A DNA stretch of 64,000 nt from Serratia sp. M24T3 (GCF_000257645.1 NZ_AJHJ01000023.1:1-64000); one strand, 5' to 3'; counted from the first letter of the stretch, positions 32,183 through 40,543 are shown. Numbers and translations are program-made. The notes: generated by a model from the sequence alone, not told the origin.

Positions 32183-32188
32183 ATTATA
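32183..32188 (-). promoter_or_regulatory. Consensus -10 box upstream of the porin gene
   Basis: A perfect TATAAT on the minus strand, about 40 nt before the porin start codon. No good -35 was found at 16-18 bp, so activation by a regulator is likely if it is real. Confidence 0.35.
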
Positions 32189-32263
32189 CATTGAACCAAA
32201 TGATTCGAAATGTGTTATCTCACAAAATAGCAACTTTTGCTCATATTGCATAACTTACTGTTA

Positions 32264-32872
32264 TCAATGTGTATCTTTTAATCGAACCTGCTCTAATGTT
32301 TTAAACAATTGAACCTTATCGGCTTTACCAAGATTCTTTTGCTGGATTTCTGCAATAAATTCGGCCTGACTGTCAGGAGAGATCTTACCGCTGGCCTTAA
32401 GCTCGTCGGCCAGACGACGCAGTATTTGGTCCGACAACGCAGCAATATTCTTTCTGATCTCCTCCAGCGGGCGCGGTTTCCAGCTATCTTCAGGGGAGGC
32501 AAGCCAGTCTGCGCGATAGCGATATTGAATCGCCTTCGCTGCACTCATCTGCGCCACAATAAACGGTTTTATAGACTGCGGATCGAGTCCCAAACCTTCA
32601 GCGGTTTTTTGGGTTGCCTGTAATACTTTCTCTTCCTGCTCCAACGCTTCAACCGGCTGATGATGCTCGGCTTTGCTGCTTGCCACGTCCTTCATATAAG
32701 AAAGCCGCTCGTTGATCAGGCCCGGCAGACTGCCGTTTTCAGAGGCTTGCGCGTGCAGTGTTACTGCGAAGAGAGTTGTAAAAGCCAGGATCAGGCCAGC
32801 AAGATTTTTTCGGGTCAAAGCAGAAAATACGATTATGGCGCGCGGGTTGAGCAGAGAATAAATCGGCTTCAT
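32264..32872 (-). CDS. Exported chorismate mutase, AroQ gamma type
   Basis: 202 aa. A hydrophobic signal segment (LAGLILAFTTLFAVTLHAQA, residues ~24-43) follows a long charged lead. The mature part is the all-helical AroQ fold: LINERLSYMKDVASSKAEHH (first active-site helix), EQEEKVL, and FIVAQMSAAKAIQYRYRADW. Chorismate mutase turns chorismate into prephenate; secreted forms act in the periplasm. ATG 32872 follows AAAGGAATAATTAAC. It diverges from ygfF. In this window it complements the exported PheC-like protein, which would use prephenate. Confidence 0.85.
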   Translation of the reverse strand: MKPIYSLLNPRAIIVFSALTRKNLAGLILAFTTLFAVTLHAQASENGSLPGLINERLSYMKDVASSKAEHHQPVEALEQEEKVLQATQKTAEGLGLDPQSIKPFIVAQMSAAKAIQYRYRADWLASPEDSWKPRPLEEIRKNIAALSDQILRRLADELKASGKISPDSQAEFIAEIQQKNLGKADKVQLFKTLEQVRLKDTH

Positions 32873-33004
32873 TGTTAATTATTCCTTTAATTTTGGCTAT
32901 GTTAGTGGCAGTACATTAAGCATGATACTTAATTGGGTAAAAAACGGGCAGTACAACGTCCTTATTTTTATTCATCAATGGATGACGTTAGCTTAAGGTT
33001 TAAG

Positions 33005-33754
33005 ATGATGATTAAAGTTGCTTTAGTAACCGGTGGAAGCCGTGGAATTGGTCGCGCCACCGCGATTTTGCTGGCTGAACAGGGGTATCGCGTCGCGGTT
33101 AATTACCTGAATAATGCTCAGGCGGCGCAAAAGGTAGTTAACGAGATAACGGCTAGAGGCAGCCAGGCAATCGCTATTCAGGCTGATATCGCCGATGAAC
33201 AGCAAGTCGTTGCCATGTTCACGCAGATAGCTCGTGAACTCGGGCCGCTGACCGCGCTGGTAAATAATGCAGGCATTCTGTTTACTCAATCAACGATAGA
33301 AAACCTCACCGCCGAGCGAATTAATCAAGTGATGAGCACTAACGTGACCGGTTATTTTCTCTGCTGTCGCGAAGCGGTAAAAGTGATGTCCAAAAAGCAT
33401 GGCGGGCAGGGTGGAGGGATCGTCAATGTTTCTTCGGCGGCTTCGCGGCTGGGGGCCCCAGGTGAATATATCGATTATGCGGCCTCAAAAGGCGCAGTTG
33501 ATACTCTGACTACCGGGCTGTCACTGGAGGTAGCTCCCTACGGAATACGCGTTAACTGCGTCAGGCCGGGCTTGATTTACACCGAAATCCACGCCAGCGG
33601 CGGAGAGCCTGACCGAGTCGATAGATTGAAAGCCAATCTGCCGATGCAGCGCGGCGGCGAGCCACAAGAAGTCGCAGAGGCCATTGCCTGGTTGCTGTCC
33701 GACTCTGCTTCCTACGTCACCGGCAGTTTTATCGATTTGGCGGGTGGAAGATAG
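33005..33754 (+). CDS. ygfF: Short-chain dehydrogenase/reductase YgfF
   Basis: 249 aa, a Rossmann-fold NAD(P) oxidoreductase (E. coli YgfF 247 aa). The cofactor motif is TGGSRGIGRA, the NNAG motif VNNAGIL, and the catalytic Ser-Tyr-Lys set VSSAAS...YAASK. The tail VTGSFIDLAGGR is typical. The start is placed at the ATG pair 33005/33008, after TAAGG; the frame is open to 32933. Its substrate is unknown. In E. coli ygfF is next to gcvP-bglA; bglA is absent here. Confidence 0.88.
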   Translation: MMIKVALVTGGSRGIGRATAILLAEQGYRVAVNYLNNAQAAQKVVNEITARGSQAIAIQADIADEQQVVAMFTQIARELGPLTALVNNAGILFTQSTIENLTAERINQVMSTNVTGYFLCCREAVKVMSKKHGGQGGGIVNVSSAASRLGAPGEYIDYAASKGAVDTLTTGLSLEVAPYGIRVNCVRPGLIYTEIHASGGEPDRVDRLKANLPMQRGGEPQEVAEAIAWLLSDSASYVTGSFIDLAGGR

Positions 33755-33777
33755 TTTTACCCGGCGCGGGTTAACTG

Positions 33778-34455
33778 TTACCCGCGCAGTAACGCGTTGC
33801 GGAATGAAAGAATGTGCACCTCTGCGGCGGCGGCGGCAGAGCGCGCATCCTGAGCCGCCAGCGCGCTGATAATCGCCCGATGCTCCTCGATCACTTCTTG
33901 CATATGTCCCTCTTTCGACAACGAGCTGGCCCAGAAACGTTGAGCCTGCGCGTGTAGCACGCTAAGAATATCTATCAGCATTTTGTTACCGGTAATTTTC
34001 GCCAGCAACTGATGAAACTGATTATCCAACAGCATCAACTGATTGCGATCGCGCAGCTCACTGGCTGATTCTATCTGCTGGTTAATGGCTTCAAGCTCGA
34101 CGATATCCTGCGGCGAGATACGCTGACTGGCCAGCTTCATACACAAGATTTCATTTGCCAGACGAACTTCAATCAACTCCAGCGCGTCGTCGATCGACAA
34201 AGGCGACACCATTACTCCCTTGCGCGGAATGATTTGCAGCAAGCCTTCGTTCGCCAAGCGATGGATAGCCTGATTGATAGGCGTGCGGCCCATCGACAAA
34301 TCATTCATCACCTGCGCGGTATTCAAGTATTCACCCGGCTTATAGCTCAGGGTGACCAGAGCCAGCTTAAAACCTCGGTAAGCCTGCTCGTTCAATGATA
34401 ATCCTGCGGCTTTATACACCGGTCTTTCCTGCGTTTGTGTGACATCGGTCTTCAC
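33778..34455 (-). CDS. GntR-family regulator with FCD domain
   Basis: 225 aa. The N-terminal winged helix (YLNTAQVMNDLSMGRTPINQAIHRLANEGLL, split here as residues ~43-73) is followed by an all-helical FCD effector domain with likely metal-ligand positions (D..FH..L in LLDNQFHQLLAKITGN and EEHRAIISAL). FadR-subfamily regulators respond to small acids and usually repress neighbouring catabolic genes. It is divergent from the DUF2848-amidase operon with 135 nt between start codons and a palindrome between them, so it probably controls that operon. Confidence 0.87.
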   Translation of the reverse strand: MKTDVTQTQERPVYKAAGLSLNEQAYRGFKLALVTLSYKPGEYLNTAQVMNDLSMGRTPINQAIHRLANEGLLQIIPRKGVMVSPLSIDDALELIEVRLANEILCMKLASQRISPQDIVELEAINQQIESASELRDRNQLMLLDNQFHQLLAKITGNKMLIDILSVLHAQAQRFWASSLSKEGHMQEVIEEHRAIISALAAQDARSAAAAAEVHILSFRNALLRG

Positions 34456-34537
34456 ATCCAGCTCCTGCTGAAAAGATTTTTAGACATTCTACACAAAAAC
34501 ATGGCACGGAAATCGCTTATTTAATGAATGAAGTTAT

Positions 34538-34551
34538 AGTGAAATTTCACT
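34538..34551. promoter_or_regulatory. Palindromic operator candidate for the GntR regulator
   Basis: AGTGAAATTTCACT is a perfect 14-bp palindrome overlapping a -10-like TATAGT (34535-34540), about 40 nt before the DUF2848 gene. Placement fits repression of that operon. Confidence 0.5.
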
Positions 34552-34590
34552 GTGTTTTTAAAAAGAATCGATAAACAAGGATCTAATCCC

Positions 34591-35301
34591 ATGAAACTGA
34601 CCTTTACTCTGCCCGCCGAATTATCGGTAACACAGCCTGCTAGCCCAAGCGCAGCAACGCTTGAGGTCAATATAGACCAATTGGTGATTGCCGGTTGGGC
34701 CGGGCGAGATCCTGAAGCGATTATGCACCATATCAGTGAACTTGAAGCGCTGGGCGTGCCCCGTCCGAGTGCAGTGCCGCTGTTTTATCGCGTAGCTGCA
34801 AATCAGCTGACACAAAATAAAACAGTAGAAGTTATTGGATCTGCCAGCTCTGGCGAAGCCGAAGTATTTATTTTTACTCATCAGGGTGAGCTATATGTTT
34901 CGTTAGCTTCCGACCATACCGACCGTGAATTGGAATCCCACAGCGTTGCGCTCTCCAAGCAGCTCTGCGTTAAACCCGTGGCGACCACAGCTTGGCGTAT
35001 GAGCGACGTTGCAGAACATTGGGACCAACTGATTCTGCGCGCATGGATAAAAGAAGACGGCGAGTATCATCTTTATCAACAAGGACCACTTTCCACTCTG
35101 CGCGAACCAGGGGATTTGCTGAGCCGCTATCTGAATCAGGGAGCGCTTCCGGCGAATGGATTGGGTATGACCTGTGGCACTGTCGCAGCCATAGGTGGCA
35201 TTCGTCCTGCAACAGAGTTTCGCATGGAGCTGGTTGATGAACGTTTAGGGCGCAGCATCAGCCATGCCTACCAAAGCCTTGAACTGCCCGTGGTTGCCTA
35301 A
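34591..35301 (+). CDS. DUF2848 family protein
   Basis: 236 aa. It matches the DUF2848 pattern: LVIAGWAGRDPEAIMHHISELEALGV, VPLFYRVAANQLT, GSASSGEAEVF, ASDHTDRELE, SKQLCVKP and HWDQLILRAW. The family is thought to be related to the fumarylacetoacetase fold, but no reaction is established to my knowledge. No signal peptide is seen, so it is cytosolic. ATG 34591 is chosen after ACAAGG; the frame is open upstream. It is the first gene of a four-gene operon with an amidase, suggesting a hydrolytic or decarboxylating step in degradation of an amide-containing compound. Confidence 0.75.
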   Translation: MKLTFTLPAELSVTQPASPSAATLEVNIDQLVIAGWAGRDPEAIMHHISELEALGVPRPSAVPLFYRVAANQLTQNKTVEVIGSASSGEAEVFIFTHQGELYVSLASDHTDRELESHSVALSKQLCVKPVATTAWRMSDVAEHWDQLILRAWIKEDGEYHLYQQGPLSTLREPGDLLSRYLNQGALPANGLGMTCGTVAAIGGIRPATEFRMELVDERLGRSISHAYQSLELPVVA

Positions 35302-35342
35302 AGGTGATCAAACCCGATTTAGTTGAAGCAAGGAACACCGTG

Positions 35343-36713
35343 ATGACTTCTCCTTTTCCTTTAAGTTTGCAGCAGGCGATTGAACAATTGGCTTTAGGCA
35401 ATCTGACCTCTGCTCAATTGACTGAAACAGCACTGAAAAATATTCGAGACACCGAGGGCGAGGGCAGTCTTGCCTTTACTCAAGTTTATGAGCAGTGGGC
35501 GAGGGAGCAGGCTGCGGCATCTAGCGCTCGTCGTGCAGCCAATAAGGCGCTTTCGCCGATTGACGGTGTGCCGATATCGATTAAAGACCTGTTTGATGTG
35601 CAGGGCGAGGCCACGACAGGGGGATCTCGCGTGCTGGCCGACGCCCCTGCTGCTGCGGCCCATGCAGAAATAGTGACCCGCCTGTTGGCCGCTGGCGCGG
35701 TGATTATCGGTAAAACCAATATGACCGAATTTGCCTATTCGGGTTTAGGGATCAATCCCCATTACGGCACGCCTGCAAACCCCTGGGATCGCGAATCTCG
35801 CCGCATTCCGGGCGGATCTTCATCGGGCGCAGCGGTGTCTGTCAGTGACGCGATGAGCTTCGGCGCGGTTGGCAGCGACACCGGCGGTTCGGTGCGTATT
35901 CCCGCCGCTTTCTGCGGATTGACCGGTTTCAAACCCACCGCGCGCAGGATCTCGATGGCTGGCGTGCTGCCGCTTTCAGCCTCTCTTGATTCGGTGGGAA
36001 CTATTGCCCACGACGTAGCCAGCTGCGTTGCGCTTGATGCTGCAATCTCCGGGCAACCTCTTTCACTCACCGTTAAAGATCTGGCCGCAGCGCATTTCGC
36101 TATCCCGCAAACGCTGGTGTTGGACGGGCTCGACGAGCAGGTCAGCTCGGCCTTTGCTGCTGCAATTGCTGCCCTGAAACAGGCCGGTGCAAAAATCAGC
36201 GAAATCCCACTTGGCGAAATCTCTGAGCTTGCCAGCATCAATGCCACCGGCGGCTTTACCGCGCTGGAGTCCTGGGCCTGGCACAAACCGCTGATTGCCG
36301 CACGCGCCGACGGCTACGATCCGCGCGTCGTTTCACGTATTCGCCGTGGCGAACCGTTAGGTGAGAAAGACCGAGTGCAGCTGGTGCAACAGCGTGCTGA
36401 CTGGCAGCAGCGGATTAGCAGTAAAGTTCAGCAATATGATGCCCTGCTGATGCCAACGGTGCCGTTTATTGCCCCGACAATTGCCGAGCTGGAAGCCGAC
36501 GAGGAGACCTATTTCCGCGTCAACGGTGCAGCACTGCGTAACCCTTCGGTAATCAATTTTCTCGATGGCTGTGCGGTGTCATTACCCTGCCAGAAATCCG
36601 GCGCGGCACCGGTTGGATTAATGGTTGCGGCTTTGCCGATGCAGGACGAAGCGCTAATGAGCTGGGCGCAGGAAATCGAGCGTTGCCTTAAATCTCAAGA
36701 CCTAAATTTATAA
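35343..36713 (+). CDS. Amidase signature family hydrolase
   Basis: 456 aa. The Ser-cisSer-Lys triad is visible: Lys81 (PISIKDLFDVQGEAT), Ser159 (PGGSSSGAAVS) and Ser183 (GSDTGGSVRIPAAFCG). The C-terminal part has LMPTVPFIAPT and FLDGCAVSLPC. It hydrolyses an amide or related bond. GatA is unlikely because no gatB or gatC is near and the context is catabolic. ATG 35343 follows AAGGAACACCGTG. It starts 41 nt after the DUF2848 gene, in the same operon. Confidence 0.85.
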   Translation: MTSPFPLSLQQAIEQLALGNLTSAQLTETALKNIRDTEGEGSLAFTQVYEQWAREQAAASSARRAANKALSPIDGVPISIKDLFDVQGEATTGGSRVLADAPAAAAHAEIVTRLLAAGAVIIGKTNMTEFAYSGLGINPHYGTPANPWDRESRRIPGGSSSGAAVSVSDAMSFGAVGSDTGGSVRIPAAFCGLTGFKPTARRISMAGVLPLSASLDSVGTIAHDVASCVALDAAISGQPLSLTVKDLAAAHFAIPQTLVLDGLDEQVSSAFAAAIAALKQAGAKISEIPLGEISELASINATGGFTALESWAWHKPLIAARADGYDPRVVSRIRRGEPLGEKDRVQLVQQRADWQQRISSKVQQYDALLMPTVPFIAPTIAELEADEETYFRVNGAALRNPSVINFLDGCAVSLPCQKSGAAPVGLMVAALPMQDEALMSWAQEIERCLKSQDLNL

Positions 36714-36761
36714 AAACAAAAACACAACACATAACGACAACTCTGGATAAATACAGGACCG

Positions 36762-37409
36762 ATGATGACTTCTTCTAAACCAGGCATGCTTTTTGTAGCC
36801 ACCAATGTGGCCGCTCAGGATGAAGCGGACTTTAACCAATGGTACGACCGCGAGCACGTGGAAGAACGCGTACGTATTGAAGGATTTCTTTCCGGCACCC
36901 GCTATCAGTCCTTGCAGGGCGGGCGTAAATATCTCGGCCTGTACAAAACGGAATCGTTGGAAAGCTTCACTTCAGAAGCTTACCACGCCGCCTTTACCCG
37001 TCAGACGGCATGGTCGGTCGCGAATCTGCAAAAAATGATTTCGCCGATGCGCCGGGTTTGCGCCATTGATGCCGTAGTCGGTTTTGGCAGCGGCAGTCAT
37101 CTGGCAATTATTACACTGACTGCCGGAACAGCAGAGAGCCAAATCACTGAACTCGGTGAAATGCTGTTTGCTCACGCCGGTTTTATCAGTTCTAGCCTGC
37201 TGACGCCGGATACTGCGCTGAGCACGCCCCTACCTAAAGAGTCTAAAGACATTCGTCAGCTACTGCCGATGATGTTGATTGAAAGCAGCAGCGCCGAGGC
37301 TTCCCAACGCCTGGCTGCTCATGCCTGTCACGCTCTCGACTGCCCACTGGCTGATGTGATTCATTACGGCCTCAGCTGGCAACTTACCGCACAGGAGTTG
37401 AAATCATGA
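36762..37409 (+). CDS. Dimeric alpha/beta-barrel (EthD-like) protein
   Basis: 215 aa. The N-terminal half has the ferredoxin-like barrel pattern MLFVATNVAAQDEADFNQWYDREHVEERVRI split over residues ~9-39, with LSGTRYQSLQGGRKYLGLY and SFTSEAYHAAF. The second half (AIITLTAGTAESQITELGE) may be a degenerate repeat of the fold. Such proteins act as small isomerases, decarboxylases or binding proteins. The start is ATG 36762 (or 36765) after AGGACCG. Its last four bases overlap the transporter start (ATGA), showing operon coupling. Confidence 0.6.
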   Translation: MMTSSKPGMLFVATNVAAQDEADFNQWYDREHVEERVRIEGFLSGTRYQSLQGGRKYLGLYKTESLESFTSEAYHAAFTRQTAWSVANLQKMISPMRRVCAIDAVVGFGSGSHLAIITLTAGTAESQITELGEMLFAHAGFISSSLLTPDTALSTPLPKESKDIRQLLPMMLIESSSAEASQRLAAHACHALDCPLADVIHYGLSWQLTAQELKS

Positions 37410-38734
37410 GTCTTTCCTCTACCGAAAACCCTAAAACTTTGCCCCCAAATGCAGAAAGCGTAGGGCATAAACGGCCTAATACCGGGCGTTTGGCGGCGGC
37501 TAGTTCCATCGGCACTGCATTGGAGTGGTACGACTTCACCGTCTATAACATTATGGCGGCGCTTATCTTCAACCACGTATTTTTCCCATCGTTCGACCCA
37601 CTAGTGGGGACGATTCTGGCTTTCTCTACCTATGCGGTGGGGTATGTGTCACGGCCAATTGGCGGCATGGTATTTGGTCATCTTGGCGACGTATTGGGTC
37701 GAAAATTTGTACTGGTTACCACACTGGTTATCATGGGCGTAACCACCGCGCTGATGGGCCTGTTGCCAGGTTACGCAAGCTGGGGTATCTGGAGCCCGCT
37801 GCTGTTGGTTACCCTGCGCTTTATTCAGGGGATCGCTCTCGGCGGCGAATGGGCCGGAGCAGTACTGTTGTCTATGGAACACGGCAAGCCCGAGCAACGT
37901 GGCCGCAATGCCTCTTTTGCACAGGTCGGCCCTTCATGCGGCACGCTGATCGGCACCGGTATTATCACACTGGCTACGGTGTTTCTCTCCGCCGATGATT
38001 TCCAGCAATGGGGCTGGCGTATCCCATTCGTATTGAGCCTGGTGTTGGTGCTATTTGGCCTATGGTTGCGCCGTGGCGTTGGCGAAACGCCGGAGTTTCT
38101 TAAACTTGAACGCAGCAAAAACACCACCCACACGCCGATTAAAGAAGTATTTACCCAGCATTTTCGCCCGTTGCTGGTAGCGGGTGGCGCGCGTATCGGC
38201 TCCGACGTGCTTTATGCGCTGGTGGTAGTCTTTACACTGACCTACGTCACGACTGTTTTGCATTTGCCACGTCCGTTGGCGCTGACTGCAACCATGCTCG
38301 GTGCCCTGGGTAATGCGATTACCGTGCCGATGTTTGGGGCGCTGTCAGACAAATGGGGGCGTCGCCCGGTCTATATCATGGGAGCCGTGCTGGCGATTGT
38401 CTGGTCGTTCGTATTCTTTATGCTGCTCGACAGTGCGCATCCGGTGCTGATTTGTCTGGCGGTGATTGGCGGTTTACAGGTTCACGCCATTATGTACGGC
38501 CCGCAGGCGGCTTTCGTGACCGAGCAGTTTCCAACCCGTGTCCGTTACGCTGGCTCTTCGTTGGCCTACACCCTTTCGGGCATCGTTGGCGGCGGCTTTG
38601 CGCCACTGATCATCACCTCGCTATATAAAGAGTACAGCACTACGCTGGCTGTTTCTGGGTATGTCACGGTCACGCTGCTGATCACCCTGCTCGCGGTATT
38701 CGCTGCCAAAGAAACGGCCAAAAAACCGTTATAA
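37406..38734 (+). CDS. MHS-family MFS transporter (metabolite:H+ symporter)
   Basis: 442 aa with 12 predicted helices. Family signatures are GTALEWYDFTVYN near helix 1, YVSRPIGGMVFGHLGDVLGRK (MFS loop 2-3 motif), RFIQGIALGGEWAGAVLLSMEH, and GALSDKWGRRPVYIMG in the second half. ShiA, KgtP and ProP belong to this family, which usually carries organic acids or zwitterions. It overlaps the preceding gene by 4 nt and ends the operon. It likely imports the amidase pathway substrate, or a carboxylate product. Confidence 0.85.
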   Translation: MSLSSTENPKTLPPNAESVGHKRPNTGRLAAASSIGTALEWYDFTVYNIMAALIFNHVFFPSFDPLVGTILAFSTYAVGYVSRPIGGMVFGHLGDVLGRKFVLVTTLVIMGVTTALMGLLPGYASWGIWSPLLLVTLRFIQGIALGGEWAGAVLLSMEHGKPEQRGRNASFAQVGPSCGTLIGTGIITLATVFLSADDFQQWGWRIPFVLSLVLVLFGLWLRRGVGETPEFLKLERSKNTTHTPIKEVFTQHFRPLLVAGGARIGSDVLYALVVVFTLTYVTTVLHLPRPLALTATMLGALGNAITVPMFGALSDKWGRRPVYIMGAVLAIVWSFVFFMLLDSAHPVLICLAVIGGLQVHAIMYGPQAAFVTEQFPTRVRYAGSSLAYTLSGIVGGGFAPLIITSLYKEYSTTLAVSGYVTVTLLITLLAVFAAKETAKKPL

Positions 38735-38768
38735 GTAATGTAAGTACATTACATTGTCTTTAATATTA

Positions 38769-38795
38769 AAGGCGGCCTTAATAGGTCGCTTTTTA
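38769..38795 (+). terminator. Terminator of the DUF2848-amidase operon
   Basis: AGGCGGCCT / AGGTCGCTT form a 9-bp stem with two G-U pairs and a TAAT loop, followed by a T-run. Confidence 0.75.
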
Positions 38796-38945
38796 ATTAG
38801 AATGTAATAATGATTTATTTGGCTCTGGTTTAATATCAAATAGTTTTTAGATATTTTTCTGCTAATTTACAGAGGGCCATAATTTATTTTCAACCTTTTC
38901 AACTAACTGATGACTCAGCTGTTCAGCTCTTAAATACAGCCCAAT

Positions 38946-39123
38946 TTAAATTCCGGGAGTGTTAAGCATTGAGTCATGAAGTTGGTGAAGTCGGCGCTCA
39001 ATCTCTTGAGGTGCTAATGACTCGGCCAAAAGAGAGGTGGCAACGGAAATACTGGTCCGCTTTATATATCGCATTAGCCAAGAGTTGCTTGTGACTATTC
39101 TCAAGATATTTTTTATATTTCAT
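38946..39123 (-). pseudogene. Possible frameshifted small helical protein gene
   Basis: ATG 39123 has an excellent ribosome site (ACGGAGGATGT). That frame gives 41 codons (MKYKKYLENSHKQLLANAIY..., stop at 38998). The +1 frame from about 39050 stays open to 38946 and reads SVATSLLAESLAPQEIERRL then HQLHDSMLNTPGI, which looks like the natural helical end of the same protein. A single indel near 39045 would join them into about 60 residues. I do not recognise the family. The alternative is a real 41-aa peptide with chance overlap. Confidence 0.35.
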
Positions 39124-39330
39124 ACATCCTCCGTATCAATATAAACACATTATCACCGCCTTCTGTTTCACTGGTTATAAAAACAGCTCATCGCCAAGAA
39201 ATGAGCGATTTTTAATTCTTTCCATTGCAGAGAATGCGATGGCATAAATCTTAAACATGTCTTAACGAACCCAGGTCACTTTTTTCCTCAACAGAACCGT
39301 GCATGATGACCTAATTCGGTAAATCCCACA

Positions 39331-39402
39331 TAAACGGTCATAAACGGTCACTTTGTTTAACGAGGGATTGTGACCGTTTGCTGCGAACACGATGACCGCT
39401 TG
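39331..39402. promoter_or_regulatory. Phased cluster of four TGACCG-type sites upstream of the DeoR gene
   Basis: TAAACGGTCA occurs twice in perfect tandem (39331-39340, 39341-39350). The inverted core TGACCGTTTG is at 39371-39380 and TGACCGCTTG at 39393-39402. Spacings are 10 and 22 bp, so sites fall near the same helical face. This looks like an operator array, probably for the downstream DeoR regulator. Confidence 0.55.
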
Positions 39403-39475
39403 CAAGAGTAATTCCTGACTAATGCAGGCAGTACGACATTTTCCAAGCTTAACGTTTCATCTTTTTTCATTTTAT

Positions 39476-39491
39476 TTAGATGTATGTCACA
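39476..39491 (+). promoter_or_regulatory. Candidate CRP site before the DeoR gene
   Basis: TTAGA-N6-TCACA matches 3 of 5 and 5 of 5 of the CRP half-sites, about 100 nt upstream of the start. Plausible for a sugar operon but weak. Confidence 0.3.
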
Positions 39492-39592
39492 CGATGAGTG
39501 CAGCAGAAAGACTGCACGGTCGGCTTTGAGGCAACGCGCATTCTGAAAGTCACAGCTTGCGTATCTTATTAATCATCGGGAAGGGGAAAAAA

Positions 39593-40456
39593 ATGCTGCC
39601 TGTTGAACGTCATCGCTTTATTACCGAAGTCCTAAGCCAGCGTGGTCGAGTGCTGGTGCAGGAAGTGGCCGCCATGTGCCAAATATCCATGGAAACCGCG
39701 CGCCGCGACCTGGCGTTGCTTGAAAAACATGGCGTGCTGTTACGCAGCCACGGCGGGGCGGTGTTTGTTAATCAGCAAGAAAGCGAAAAGCTGTATGTTG
39801 CCTCGCATATCGAGCAAATCGAACAGGGCGAGTCATTTCGTGAACGTAGCAATCAGTCGGCAGACCAGAAAACCCGCATCGCCAAACGAGCGCTGTCGTT
39901 AATTAATCCAGGAGACTGCCTGTTGCTCGACAGCAGCTCGACCAGCTGGTTTTTGGCCCGTCAATTGCCGGATATTCAACTGGTGGTGCTGACCAACTCG
40001 CTGCATATCATCCAGACTCTGGCCGCCAAGGCCAACGTGAAAACTATCGGACTGGGCGGAGAATATTCTGCGAAATATGAAGACTTTATCGGCGTACTGG
40101 CCGAGAAGATTTTAAAAGAGTTCGTGATTAACAAACTGTTTTTCTCCTGTCATGGCATCAGTCATGAAGGCGGAATTCGCGAAAGCAACGAGCATCATGC
40201 GCGGCTTAAACAGCAAATGTTGCTGTCTTCAGAGCACAAGATTTTGCTGGCCGACTCGAGCAAGTTTGGTCGCCGCTCTTTCGCTCGTATTTGCCACTAC
40301 CGCGAGATAGATACGCTGATCACCGATTCGCTGGAAGACGATGAATTCCGTCAGGAACTGGCCTGGAGCAACGTCAACGTCATTGAGGTTGCGCCGGTCA
40401 GGAGTAAGCAAGTCAGCACCAAGATACACCGGGGAAATCCCACTACATCTGAATGA
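39593..40456 (+). CDS. DeoR-family transcriptional regulator
   Basis: 287 aa. The N-terminal helix-turn-helix (RHRFITEVLSQRGRVLVQEV, MCQISMETARRDLALLEKHG) is followed by the sugar-phosphate-sensing domain (LINPGDCLLLDSSSTSWFLARQL, LTNSLHII, GGEYSAKYEDFIG, LLADSSKFGRRSF). Members are usually repressors relieved by a phosphorylated sugar. ATG 39593 follows AAGGGGAAAAAA; 12 extra upstream codons are rejected. It is 87 nt from the ABC importer genes and shares their strand, so it likely controls the whole set through the upstream repeat array. Confidence 0.87.
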   Translation: MLPVERHRFITEVLSQRGRVLVQEVAAMCQISMETARRDLALLEKHGVLLRSHGGAVFVNQQESEKLYVASHIEQIEQGESFRERSNQSADQKTRIAKRALSLINPGDCLLLDSSSTSWFLARQLPDIQLVVLTNSLHIIQTLAAKANVKTIGLGGEYSAKYEDFIGVLAEKILKEFVINKLFFSCHGISHEGGIRESNEHHARLKQQMLLSSEHKILLADSSKFGRRSFARICHYREIDTLITDSLEDDEFRQELAWSNVNVIEVAPVRSKQVSTKIHRGNPTTSE

Positions 40457-40543
40457 CATCTTACCTATAAGTCACAACAACAATAACAGCCGTGGCGATC
40501 CACTGACTGCGGTAAAAAACTGACATTTTATGGAGTAAATAAC

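Larger units (their letters stand above)
38735..39592. other. Long gap between the MHS transporter and the DeoR regulator
   Basis: About 860 bases without an intact recognisable gene. It holds a terminator, a possible broken small gene on the minus strand, a phased repeat cluster and a CRP-like site, each annotated separately. An 18-nt near-palindrome (GTAATGTA-AG-TACATTAC, 38735-38752) follows the MHS stop. A hairpin GTGCAG/CTGCAC lies at 39498-39517. Confidence 0.6.

Noticed and set aside
39329-39352. Tandem CGGTCATAAACGGTCAC read as a PhoB box
   Set aside because: The half-sites have G where PhoB needs T and the period is 10 rather than 11 bp; a DeoR-type operator is more likely.
40515-40535. 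TGACATTTTA shared by the leaders of the two ABC operons
   Set aside because: A single 10-mer shared by two AT-rich leaders; here it abuts the ribosome site and lacks a second half-site.
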